From assembly GCF_022811525.1 (NCBI RefSeq), contig NZ_CP063982.1, positions 558,001 to 622,000 of the forward strand: 64,000 nt of DNA, written 5' to 3'. The stretch comes from Orrella daihaiensis (GTDB taxonomy: Bacteria; Pseudomonadota; Gammaproteobacteria; Burkholderiales; Burkholderiaceae_B). The position numbers and the translations under genes were made by a program. This document shows positions 56,481 through 64,000 of this stretch, one piece after another. The notes under the pieces were generated by a model, which saw only the letters and a list, made by a program, of their open reading frames with translations, did no database searches and was not told the DNA's origin. The first letter of the stretch is position 1; every line of letters starts with the position of its first letter.

Positions 56481-58382
56481 ATGAACGAAGAATCCAATCA
56501 TATCGAGATTAAATCTGAAAGCCTGATTTCAGGCTTGGCGGAGCAGTTAATGAAGGTCATGCCATTTTCTGAAATGGAATTGGCCGACATCAGTTATTTT
56601 ATTGAAGCCTGTTCAGAGCAATATTACGCTCCCAAAGAACTTATTATTGGGCCGGATTTTGATGCACCGAAATTTTTATATCTGATCCGACAGGGGAGTG
56701 TGGTCGGCGAGCGGCTTGAAAACGGCGAGGAACATAGGTTTGAGCTTGAGGCAGGTGAGATGTTCTCGGTCGGCTCAGTGCTCACTGGGCGGCCAGTCAG
56801 CACCCACTATCGTGCACAGGGTGACTGCTTTATTTTATTGTTCCCAGTTTCAAAAATTCCTGAAATGGGTGTGCGTGCACCCGTTTTTATTGATTATTTA
56901 AAAAATCGTTTCAAGCTGGCTTTACAAAAATCACAAGAAACTTTAAGGCAACATTTTGCTGCAAAAGCTGCTGAAACCCAGTTGCAACAAAATACCCTTG
57001 GCGCGCTTTGTCGCCGCAAGCCTGTATCCGTAACGCCCGACACGCCTTTGCGACAAGCCCTTGAAAACATGGATGAAATGCGGGTTGGTTCGATTCTTGT
57101 CATTGACCCTTCCGGTCAATTGGCTGGTATCCTGACGCGCTACGATTTATTAAAAAGAGTGGTTTTATCGGAAATTGATTTAAATATTCCAATTTCCAAT
57201 GTCATGACCAAAAACCTCAAAACGCTGCAGGCAGATGACACCGTTGAAGCCGCTGCCAATTTAATGATGCAAGAGTCAATCCGGCATGTGCCGGTGCTGC
57301 AGCATAATGAGGTGGTTGGGCTGATTTCCGAGCGTGACCTGTTTACCTTTCAGCGCTTCTCGGTAGGCAACATTGGCGCGGAGATCCGCGCCGCACATAC
57401 CCTTGACGGGCTAGTGGTTGCTTCGGCGCACATTCGTCAATATGCCAGAAACCTTCTTAGCCAAGGGGTTACTGGTCATCGTTTGACAGGGCTGGTAAGT
57501 TATTTGAATGACGCCCTAACGGATCAGCTCATCAAAATAACTGCACCTAAATTTAATATTGACCTCAATCAAGTTTGCTGGCTTGCTTTGGGCTCGGAAG
57601 GCCGTGAAGAACAGACGATTGCGACTGACCAAGACAATGCCTTGATCGTTCCTGACGACACTTCTGATGCTGCGATGCAACAATATCTGGCCTTTGCGCG
57701 AGAGGTGAATGAAGGCCTGGACGCTTGTGGCTACCCGTTGTGTAAAGGCAACGTGATGGCCAGCAATCCAGATTATTGTCGGCGTCAGCGCGACTGGGTC
57801 AAGCGGTGTGCACAGTGGATTGACGCGGGCTCACCGCAGGACCTGCTCGACTCAAGCATCTTTTTTGATTTCCGGCCGATATCGGGCAATGCAACGTTGG
57901 CGCAGCCCATGCAGAAATATGTTGCTGACGCAGCAGAAAAAACCCCGCGCTTCATCGCATTGCTCGCCACCAATGCGATGAAGTGGAAAGTGCCATTGAC
58001 CCTGTTCGGTGGCATCGACAGCGAGAAGATTGGCGGCAAGCCTGCGATCGACGTGAAACTGCATGGCACGGCTTTAATTACAGACTTTGCACGTATTTAC
58101 GCATTGGCCAAAGGCATCACCGAGCGCAACACCAAAACCCGACTAGAAGCCGTAGCGGCAGCTTTGGGTTATGACGATGCACGTGCAGCTGACTGGGTTG
58201 CCACATTTGAGTTTCTGCAGACCTTGCGTCTGAAGGCGCAAATGGATGATGATGCCTTGGGTGGCAACCCCAATGCGGTCGCCATGTCTAGCTTGAGCAA
58301 AGTTGACAAGGTGATTTTGAAGGCTTCCTTTAACGTCATGCAAACCATGCAGCATCGTCTAAGGCTTGACTATGTTCGATAA
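56481..58382 (+). CDS. cNMP-binding, CBS-pair and DUF294 nucleotidyltransferase-like protein
   Basis: The 633-residue cytoplasmic protein has a cyclic-nucleotide-binding domain (about 20-140), two CBS domains (SVTPDTPLRQALENM and TLQADDTVEAAANLMM, about 180-300), a DUF294 nucleotidyltransferase-like domain with GSEGREEQT near residue 371 and DQDNALI, and its C-terminal partner domain. CBS pairs usually sense adenosine nucleotides. ATG 56481 follows GGAG at 7 bases; ATG 56463 has no such site. In many Proteobacteria this gene sits beside the acetate-like symporter, suggesting it signals about carbon or energy state; that role is inferred. Confidence 0.87.
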   Translation: MNEESNHIEIKSESLISGLAEQLMKVMPFSEMELADISYFIEACSEQYYAPKELIIGPDFDAPKFLYLIRQGSVVGERLENGEEHRFELEAGEMFSVGSVLTGRPVSTHYRAQGDCFILLFPVSKIPEMGVRAPVFIDYLKNRFKLALQKSQETLRQHFAAKAAETQLQQNTLGALCRRKPVSVTPDTPLRQALENMDEMRVGSILVIDPSGQLAGILTRYDLLKRVVLSEIDLNIPISNVMTKNLKTLQADDTVEAAANLMMQESIRHVPVLQHNEVVGLISERDLFTFQRFSVGNIGAEIRAAHTLDGLVVASAHIRQYARNLLSQGVTGHRLTGLVSYLNDALTDQLIKITAPKFNIDLNQVCWLALGSEGREEQTIATDQDNALIVPDDTSDAAMQQYLAFAREVNEGLDACGYPLCKGNVMASNPDYCRRQRDWVKRCAQWIDAGSPQDLLDSSIFFDFRPISGNATLAQPMQKYVADAAEKTPRFIALLATNAMKWKVPLTLFGGIDSEKIGGKPAIDVKLHGTALITDFARIYALAKGITERNTKTRLEAVAAALGYDDARAADWVATFEFLQTLRLKAQMDDDALGGNPNAVAMSSLSKVDKVILKASFNVMQTMQHRLRLDYVR

Positions 58383-59043
58383 ATTATTTGGCCGCAGCCC
58401 AACACCCGAAACACAGCCCCATGCTGATGCCTACGAGCTTGTAGGCACTTGCCGCTGGGTGGTGGTTGATACCGAGACCACGGGTTTGAACATTCGCCAC
58501 GACCGCATCATTTCCATTGCTGCGGTGGCGGTGCATCTGGAGCCAGACTTAAGCGATGGTCACATACCGCTGGCCGATACATTCGAAGCGGTGATACACC
58601 AAGCGCACCCCAAAGCAAAAAAAGACAATATCTTGATTCATCATATTGGTGTGGATGCGCAGGGCAAGGGCCATGCCGAGGCTGATGTGCTTGGCTGGTT
58701 TGTGAACTGGGTCGGTGATTCACCGATCTTCGCCTACCACGCGCCGTTTGACAAAGCCATGATTGCCAATGCCTTAAAGCACGTCGGCATGCCTGAGATG
58801 AGCAATCCCTGGGTGGATGTTCAACCGATTGCCAATTGGGTGACACGTCAGTCCCACGCACTTGGTCTGGACGAATGCGTTGAGCACTTTGGGCTTGAAA
58901 GCATCGCGCGCCATTCGGCTGCGTCGGACACGTTTGTGACTGCTGAGTTGTTGTTAAAGCTTTTGCGCCACACGCAATCGGTGGCAACAGACTTTAAGCA
59001 ACTGCAGCAACTTGCCTCACAAAACGCCACCCGGATTGGTTAG
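58372..59043 (+). CDS. DEDDh 3'-5' exonuclease (DnaQ/PolIII-epsilon-like)
   Basis: The 223-residue protein has the DEDDh exonuclease motifs: VVVDTETTGLN (Asp33 and Glu35), AYHAPFDKAMIANAL (Asp about 128) and RHSAASDTFVTAELL (His and Asp near 180-190). It is too short and divergent to be the replicative epsilon subunit itself, and forms a known partner of the CBS/DUF294 gene. ATG 58372 lies inside the upstream gene's last codons (11-base overlap), so the two are translated together. Confidence 0.87.
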   Translation: MFDKLFGRSPTPETQPHADAYELVGTCRWVVVDTETTGLNIRHDRIISIAAVAVHLEPDLSDGHIPLADTFEAVIHQAHPKAKKDNILIHHIGVDAQGKGHAEADVLGWFVNWVGDSPIFAYHAPFDKAMIANALKHVGMPEMSNPWVDVQPIANWVTRQSHALGLDECVEHFGLESIARHSAASDTFVTAELLLKLLRHTQSVATDFKQLQQLASQNATRIG

Positions 59044-59151
59044 CGCAGTACCAGAAGTTCTTGCCTAACAAAATGCTTTGACCTGAGACTGCCATCTATA
59101 CTCAGTGTATGTCCTCGCTATCTGCCAGCTAGGTTTTGTGGGCTGCAACTT

Positions 59152-60549
59152 GTGAATCAGTCACCTCAACTAACCCCAGACGTATCTCGGCGCAAGCGCG
59201 ACTTGTTTGTCGCGCTGTCCGGTGTAGCCCTGACCGTTGCGATCGCTGCATTTGATGCCACGATCATCAGCACGATCTTGCCGCGAGTGGCACAGTCGCT
59301 AGATGGCATGGCGCTATATGCCTGGGCTGGTACGGGCTATTTCCTTGCATGCTCGGTATCTATTCTGATTTTTGGGCGGCTCGGCGACCTGTATGGGCGC
59401 AAGACACTGATGTTGCTGTCCTTGGTGCTGGTCGCCTTGGGCTCAGCCTTGTCGGGTCTGTCTCAAACCATGGGCCAGTTAATCGCGTTTCGCGTACTGC
59501 AAGGAGTGGGTGGCGGCATGATGATCGCGACGGCATTTGCTGCGCCAGTTGACCTGTTCCCGGACCCCAAAGAGCGCGTGCGCTGGATGGTGATGTTGTC
59601 TGTGACGTTTGCAGTCTCCAGTGGTATTGGCCCTGTTTTGGGGGGCGCCATCACTCAGACGCTGGGTTGGCGGGCGGCTTTCTATGTCATTCCAGTAACG
59701 GCGGTAGCCGCACTTGTATTGGTGTGGCGGTACTTTCCTTTGCTGCGTCCAAGCTTGGGCAGTCCGATCAAGCTCGATTGGATTGGTTCATTCTTATTGC
59801 TCTGGTTGGTTGCTGCCCCTTTGGTGGGGCTGGAGTTTCTCACCATGGGTAACGACACTGTGCCTACTTGGGTGGCCTTGCTCACGATCGTCAGTGCCTT
59901 ACCGATCGTTTGGGCCCTGATGCGGGTTGAGCGTCGGGTTTTGACGCCTATTTTTCCGTTGAGAGTGCTAGAGACCGCTCAGATGCGCTACCTGAACTTG
60001 GCGGCCTTGCTCTCAGGCGCTGTCATGTTCGTACTGATTTTTTACATACCGCTGCAACTGCAGGATGTGTTTGGCTTTAGCCCGACCTACACCGGCTTTG
60101 TGATTGTGCCTCTGGTTGCTGGTATTCCGATTGGCAGCATTATCAACGGGCGACTATTCCCGCGTGAGACCAACCCGCAGCGACTGATGGTGTTTGGCAG
60201 CGTGCTTCTGCTGATCGGATGTATAGGCTCTCTAACCTTTACAGCTGATAGCAGCCAGTCATACATGTTGATTGTTATGGGGTTTTGTGGGTTGGGGCTT
60301 GGGTTCCTGCTGCCAAACTACACGCTATTTAGTCAAATCATTGCCGAGCGTGAGGACGCAGGCGTGGCCACTGCGCTGGTTCAGACTACCAGAGCGCTAG
60401 GTAGTGCGATTGGCACTGCTCTGGTTGGCATGGTGATTGCCGAACTGTCGATTCAAAGTGGCTTGCGTATTGGATTGGTGGCTACGGTCATAGCCAGCGT
60501 TGCCATCGGATGGCTGGCTTCGCGCGTCAAAATGAATAATTACACTTAA
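59152..60549 (+). CDS. DHA2-type MFS exporter
   Basis: The 465-residue protein has about 14 membrane helices, as in the DHA2 drug:H+ antiporters. DATIISTILPRVAQSL is the family motif in helix 1, GRLGDLYGRKTLML is motif A between helices 2 and 3, and RVLQGVGGGMM and GIGPVLGGAITQTLGWR are motifs B and C. It starts with GTG 59152, with no strong ribosome site visible. Substrate unknown. Confidence 0.87.
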   Translation: MNQSPQLTPDVSRRKRDLFVALSGVALTVAIAAFDATIISTILPRVAQSLDGMALYAWAGTGYFLACSVSILIFGRLGDLYGRKTLMLLSLVLVALGSALSGLSQTMGQLIAFRVLQGVGGGMMIATAFAAPVDLFPDPKERVRWMVMLSVTFAVSSGIGPVLGGAITQTLGWRAAFYVIPVTAVAALVLVWRYFPLLRPSLGSPIKLDWIGSFLLLWLVAAPLVGLEFLTMGNDTVPTWVALLTIVSALPIVWALMRVERRVLTPIFPLRVLETAQMRYLNLAALLSGAVMFVLIFYIPLQLQDVFGFSPTYTGFVIVPLVAGIPIGSIINGRLFPRETNPQRLMVFGSVLLLIGCIGSLTFTADSSQSYMLIVMGFCGLGLGFLLPNYTLFSQIIAEREDAGVATALVQTTRALGSAIGTALVGMVIAELSIQSGLRIGLVATVIASVAIGWLASRVKMNNYT

Positions 60550-60607
60550 AAGACGATCAGCAGGCGACGTACAATCGGCTCATGCCGTTAGATACTGCAC
60601 CAAGCCT

Positions 60608-61945
60608 GTGAAGCCCCTCATTTCAGAGACCATCATTGATAGCAAGCTAGAGCGTTTGTTTTGGCTGGGTGTCGTGTTGGGTTTGGGTTTGTCCTTTTGG
60701 TATCAGGTCAATCAGATCGTCGATGGCGACCAGTTACAAATGATCCATCGAGGCTACCAGGCAGCCTACTCGGGGATCTGGCCATCAACTGGCAATGCTG
60801 CCAGCGTGGTGGGTGATGTACCAGGGTTTCTATCCACGGCTCTGGTGGCCGTTCCCTTAATGCTCTGGGACTCGCCTTACGCACCGATCATCTTATTGCT
60901 TGCCATGCGATTGGCCGGCTTTTTAATGATTGATGTAGTCATTCGTCAGGCCTTGCCAGACAATATGGTGCCGCGTTTGTTACTTGTGCTGTTGTTGTGG
61001 CTAAATCCATGGATTCAATACGACAGTCTGCTCTACAACCCGGCCTACTTGATTTTTTGCGCTGGCCTGCATCTGTATACGGCTTGGCGACTACGGGACA
61101 AACCGGATTTTTGGAGCACCTTTGGGCATGTGCTTTCGATTGGATTTGCCATGCAATTGCATTTTTCCTGGCCATTGCTGGTTTTTATTAGTCTGTATCT
61201 GTGGTGGCGGCAAATAGTTCGGGTTAACTGGTGGGCTGTATCAGCCGCGGTCTTGGTGGTGATTGCATCCTTGCTGCCTTACCTATCTGAACTATTGGCT
61301 AATCCGCATATCGCTCGCAACGAAGATCCGGATACGCATGAGCGCTACATTGGTTGGGGGGCGGTACATGTCTACCCAGTACTTAAGTCTCTGATCTATT
61401 GGTTGCGATATGGTGCCTGGGCGTTTCCGAGCAAACTGGTCAACGATGCAGGCTTTGACTGGCTTGCCGCTTGGGGCTGGCTTGAATACGGCTTGGTTTG
61501 GCTGTGGCGAATCGTGCAATACCTCTTGGCAGCGCTGACGATTGTGATGGCCTTGATTGCCAATATGGCTGCGTGGTTCGATATTCGACAACATTGGCGC
61601 AGGCGTGATGGCGCTGTGACAGATGCAGTCACCTGGTTGCTTCTGTATTCGTTCGGTGCTTTTTGGGCGATGTTAGTGAGTGCTGGTCTGGCACCAATCG
61701 TATTCAACTACTGGCACTTGATACTGATTTTTCCGGCTGCCATCATGCCTGTACTCATTTGGGTTTATTGGGCGTTTTTTAAAGGCAGTGCTGTTTCGCT
61801 TAAGCCGCTTTGGTGGGTTGCGGCATTTTTTGTGGTCACTAACTTGGTGGCTATTTCGGATAGCCGAAAGTTCTCTTGGCAAGCGAGCTATGCTGACCAG
61901 GTCAGGCAATATGTTGACAAAGAGATTGGTTCTGCTCGTCCATAA
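60608..61945 (+). CDS. Multi-pass membrane protein, GT-C glycosyltransferase-like
   Basis: The 445-residue protein has about ten to twelve membrane helices. The periplasmic loop after helix 1 contains VDGDQLQMIHRGYQAAYSG, where GT-C transferases (PMT/ArnT-like) carry acidic catalytic residues, and NPWIQYDSLLYNPAY follows helix 4. A PMT-type sugar transferase using a lipid-linked donor is the best guess, from architecture rather than recognised sequence. It begins at GTG 60608. The response regulator starts 78 bases after its stop. Confidence 0.6.
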   Translation: MKPLISETIIDSKLERLFWLGVVLGLGLSFWYQVNQIVDGDQLQMIHRGYQAAYSGIWPSTGNAASVVGDVPGFLSTALVAVPLMLWDSPYAPIILLLAMRLAGFLMIDVVIRQALPDNMVPRLLLVLLLWLNPWIQYDSLLYNPAYLIFCAGLHLYTAWRLRDKPDFWSTFGHVLSIGFAMQLHFSWPLLVFISLYLWWRQIVRVNWWAVSAAVLVVIASLLPYLSELLANPHIARNEDPDTHERYIGWGAVHVYPVLKSLIYWLRYGAWAFPSKLVNDAGFDWLAAWGWLEYGLVWLWRIVQYLLAALTIVMALIANMAAWFDIRQHWRRRDGAVTDAVTWLLLYSFGAFWAMLVSAGLAPIVFNYWHLILIFPAAIMPVLIWVYWAFFKGSAVSLKPLWWVAAFFVVTNLVAISDSRKFSWQASYADQVRQYVDKEIGSARP

Positions 61946-62023
61946 TCAAGGCAATTGTTTCAACCGGTTTCAAATCCGTCTCAATTACTTGCCAAGTGTT
62001 GTGGTTGGTACGACACTTTCACC

Positions 62024-62722
62024 ATGAACCCCGTAAAAAAACTGCTCGTCGTTGATGATGACCCAGAACTGCGCCAGTTGCTCTCAGGCTATTTGAACAA
62101 GCACGGGTTTGATACCTTGCTGGCTGCCGATGCCAATGACCTTGAGAGTTTGATTGCCCGGTTCACCCCCGATCTGGTGGTGCTTGATCGCATGATGCCA
62201 GGGCGAGATGGCATGGCAGCGTGCCGGGATTTGCGCGCCCAGGGCGAGGATGTGCCTGTCTTGTTGCTCACAGCCAAAGACGAACCTGTGGACCGTATTA
62301 TGGGATTGGAATCCGGTGCCGATGATTATTTGGGCAAGCCTTTTGATCCGCGTGAGCTTTTAGCCAGAATTGAGGCAGTTCTTAGACGCAAGGCCGGCCC
62401 TTCGGCATTAAAGCCCAATTCACCCTATAGCTTCGGTCCGTTTAAGTTCGACCCGGTGACTCGCGAGCTTTCGCGCGGTGATGAAGTGATCCGCCTAACC
62501 GGCGGGGAGATCAATCTGCTCGAAGCGTTGATTAATCATGCAGGCAAGCCATTGTCGCGTGAGCGCTTATTGGCACTGGCTCGGGATGACGACAGTGGTG
62601 AGCGTAACGATCGCGCAATTGATATTGCTATCTTGCGCTTGCGGCGTGCGATTGAAGATGACCCCAAATCCCCACGCTGGATACAGACAGTCTGGGGCAC
62701 GGGCTACCGGTTCTCGCCATGA
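62024..62722 (+). CDS. OmpR-family response regulator
   Basis: The 232-residue protein has a receiver domain with acidic Asp11/Asp12, the phosphorylated Asp55 in LVVLDRMMPGRDGM and Lys near 104 in LGKPFDPREL. A winged-helix OmpR/PhoB DNA-binding domain from about 130 holds LTGGEINLLEALINHAGKPLSRERLL and ends with VWGTGYRFSP. ATG 62024 matches the usual N-terminus; an in-frame start at 61955 is less likely. Its stop overlaps the kinase start (ATGA). It could be OmpR itself or a paralogue. Confidence 0.93.
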   Translation: MNPVKKLLVVDDDPELRQLLSGYLNKHGFDTLLAADANDLESLIARFTPDLVVLDRMMPGRDGMAACRDLRAQGEDVPVLLLTAKDEPVDRIMGLESGADDYLGKPFDPRELLARIEAVLRRKAGPSALKPNSPYSFGPFKFDPVTRELSRGDEVIRLTGGEINLLEALINHAGKPLSRERLLALARDDDSGERNDRAIDIAILRLRRAIEDDPKSPRWIQTVWGTGYRFSP

Positions 62723-64000
62723 GATGGCCTGGTTGGCGTCCACTGGCGTCGCTTCGTTCACGATTGGTGCTCTTGGTGTTAGCGACCTTGCTCGTCGCTC
62801 AAGCGTTAACGGTCTATGTCATGGTGACCTACCAGCGCGATGAGTTGCAGACAGCGACAGCCAATTTGTTGGTCACCAGCATCACGACATTAAAGTCTGC
62901 CATTTCCATGGTCAGGCCCGAGCGTCAGGCAATGTTTGTGCATCATACTTCGCAAGGGCAGTGGCGATTATTGGACGAGCCGCCACCGCGCGGTGCCCGA
63001 TTTCAATCAGCAGATGGGCTTGAGGCCGGCGCTCAAAATGCGCAAGCCGTTCGGCGTAGCCTGAGGATGCTGTCGCGCGAAGTCAATCGAGCGCTTGGAT
63101 CGACAGCGCGTGTGGCTGTCTCGGCAGGCGCCCAGCCATATCTGTACGTATCATTAGGTGAGAGACCTGGCCAAGCACCGTGGCTTCGCATCCCATTGGA
63201 CCGAATTGACCCGCCCGTCAGGGTGCCGTTCTTGCTTTGGTGGCTGTTGGCGCTGTTTGTCTTGGCCATGATTGCCCTTTGGTTTTCTTGGCACATTACG
63301 CGCCCCATCACCCGACTGGCTAAGGCCACGGACATGCTGGCTAGTGGCCGGCCTGAGCCGGTCAAGCCGTCTGGCCCGACCGAGACCAGACGTTTGGGTG
63401 AACACTTCAATTCAATGCTAGAGGCGCTCGCGCAAACCCAGCAAACTCAACAGACACTGCTCGCGGGCTTGCCGCATGACTTAAAGGGGCCCATGGCCCG
63501 CATGGCCCTGCGCATTGAGATGACTGAAGATCAAGCGCTGAAAGCAGGCCTAAAGCGTGACTTGGCCGACATGCAGCACATGACTGAGCAATTCCTGGAT
63601 TTCTTGCGGGGGCAGGACATCAGCCGTTTGAGGCTTGAGCAGCTAAGACTTGATCGCTGGTTGCAAGAGCAGGTTAACGAACGCCGTCAGTTAGGCCAAG
63701 ACATTGCCTTGATTGGTCATTTACCGATTCTTGAAGTAAGTGCTGACCAAGCTGCCTTGCAGCGCTTGTTGAATAACCTGATTGACAACGCCTTAACCCA
63801 CGGCAAGCCTCCCGTGGAAATTGCACTTGAGCAAATTGATCCCAAGTTCGCTTGCTTGACTGTCTCTGACCATGGCGCAGGGCTTGATCCGTCGCAGTAT
63901 GAGCGAGCCTTCAAGCCCTTCGAGCGCATTGATGCAGCGAGGTCCAGAAGCGGCAATGTGGGCTTGGGTCTAAGCTTGGTCAAAGGCATTGCGATTGCCC
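62719..64000 (+). CDS. EnvZ-like sensor histidine kinase (cut by window end)
   Basis: The start ATG 62719 overlaps the regulator stop. The visible 427 residues show a first membrane helix (about 15-38), a periplasmic domain to about 165, a second helix (about 172-192), a HAMP region with WHITRPITRLAKATDML, and the phospho-acceptor His253 in LLAGLPHDLKGPMARM. The N box NNLIDNALTHG near 350, G1 DHGAGLD and G2 VGLGLSLVKGIA follow. The C-terminal end runs off the window. It is the partner of the OmpR-type regulator; the signal is unknown. Confidence 0.92.
   Translation, partial: MRWPGWRPLASLRSRLVLLVLATLLVAQALTVYVMVTYQRDELQTATANLLVTSITTLKSAISMVRPERQAMFVHHTSQGQWRLLDEPPPRGARFQSADGLEAGAQNAQAVRRSLRMLSREVNRALGSTARVAVSAGAQPYLYVSLGERPGQAPWLRIPLDRIDPPVRVPFLLWWLLALFVLAMIALWFSWHITRPITRLAKATDMLASGRPEPVKPSGPTETRRLGEHFNSMLEALAQTQQTQQTLLAGLPHDLKGPMARMALRIEMTEDQALKAGLKRDLADMQHMTEQFLDFLRGQDISRLRLEQLRLDRWLQEQVNERRQLGQDIALIGHLPILEVSADQAALQRLLNNLIDNALTHGKPPVEIALEQIDPKFACLTVSDHGAGLDPSQYERAFKPFERIDAARSRSGNVGLGLSLVKGIAIA

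Overview
This 64 kb window looks like chromosome from a betaproteobacterium of the order Burkholderiales, probably near Alcaligenaceae. The basis is gene content: folP-glmM beside ppk, ppx and pst genes, a large-type PstC with an extended PstA, an LdtD-MepK pair, a VC_2705-type Na+/solute symporter with its small subunit, and a double-length UvrA. The genus is inference. Base composition looks even, and I saw no insertion sequence, phage, integrase or CRISPR array.

Left part (1-18 kb) is dominated by phosphate biology. The end of folP overlaps glmM, followed by an OlsB-type ornithine-lipid acyltransferase behind a perfect Pho box. Next come divergent ppx and ppk, tRNA-Pro(TGG), a FabI-like reductase, a CorA-family channel and pstSCAB with its own Pho box and a hairpin between pstS and pstC. 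After two LPS-type glycosyltransferases comes a GAPDH-arsJ pair behind a near-perfect Pho box. These fit phosphate scavenging, replacement of phospholipid by ornithine lipid, and disposal of the arsenate that enters through phosphate uptake. phoU, phoB, phoR and arsR are not in the window.

Middle part (18-42 kb): an MFS gene and a 1838-residue tandem UvrA lie opposite an unannotated 42-codon basic ORF. Then come a five-gene dipeptide-type ABC operon, a TonB-like protein with 33 Glu-Pro-type repeats, LdtD and MepK for peptidoglycan 3-3 crosslinks, a YdjM-like membrane protein, a phosphoribosyltransferase, an SDR, and a run of membrane genes (CopD-like, NaChBac-type sodium channel, MscS). A host-attachment-family protein, a gamma-glutamyltransferase and a patatin follow.

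Right part (42-64 kb): a polyamine-type ABC operon with a LysR regulator, alanine dehydrogenase, SelO, acetate kinase, NudC, an SMR exporter, and a Na+/solute (acetate-like) symporter pair. Opposite the symporter is a cNMP/CBS/DUF294 signalling protein translationally coupled to a DEDDh exonuclease, with a striking repeat and hairpin region between them. The window ends with a DHA2-type exporter, a GT-C-like membrane protein, and an OmpR/EnvZ-type two-component pair whose kinase is cut by the window edge.
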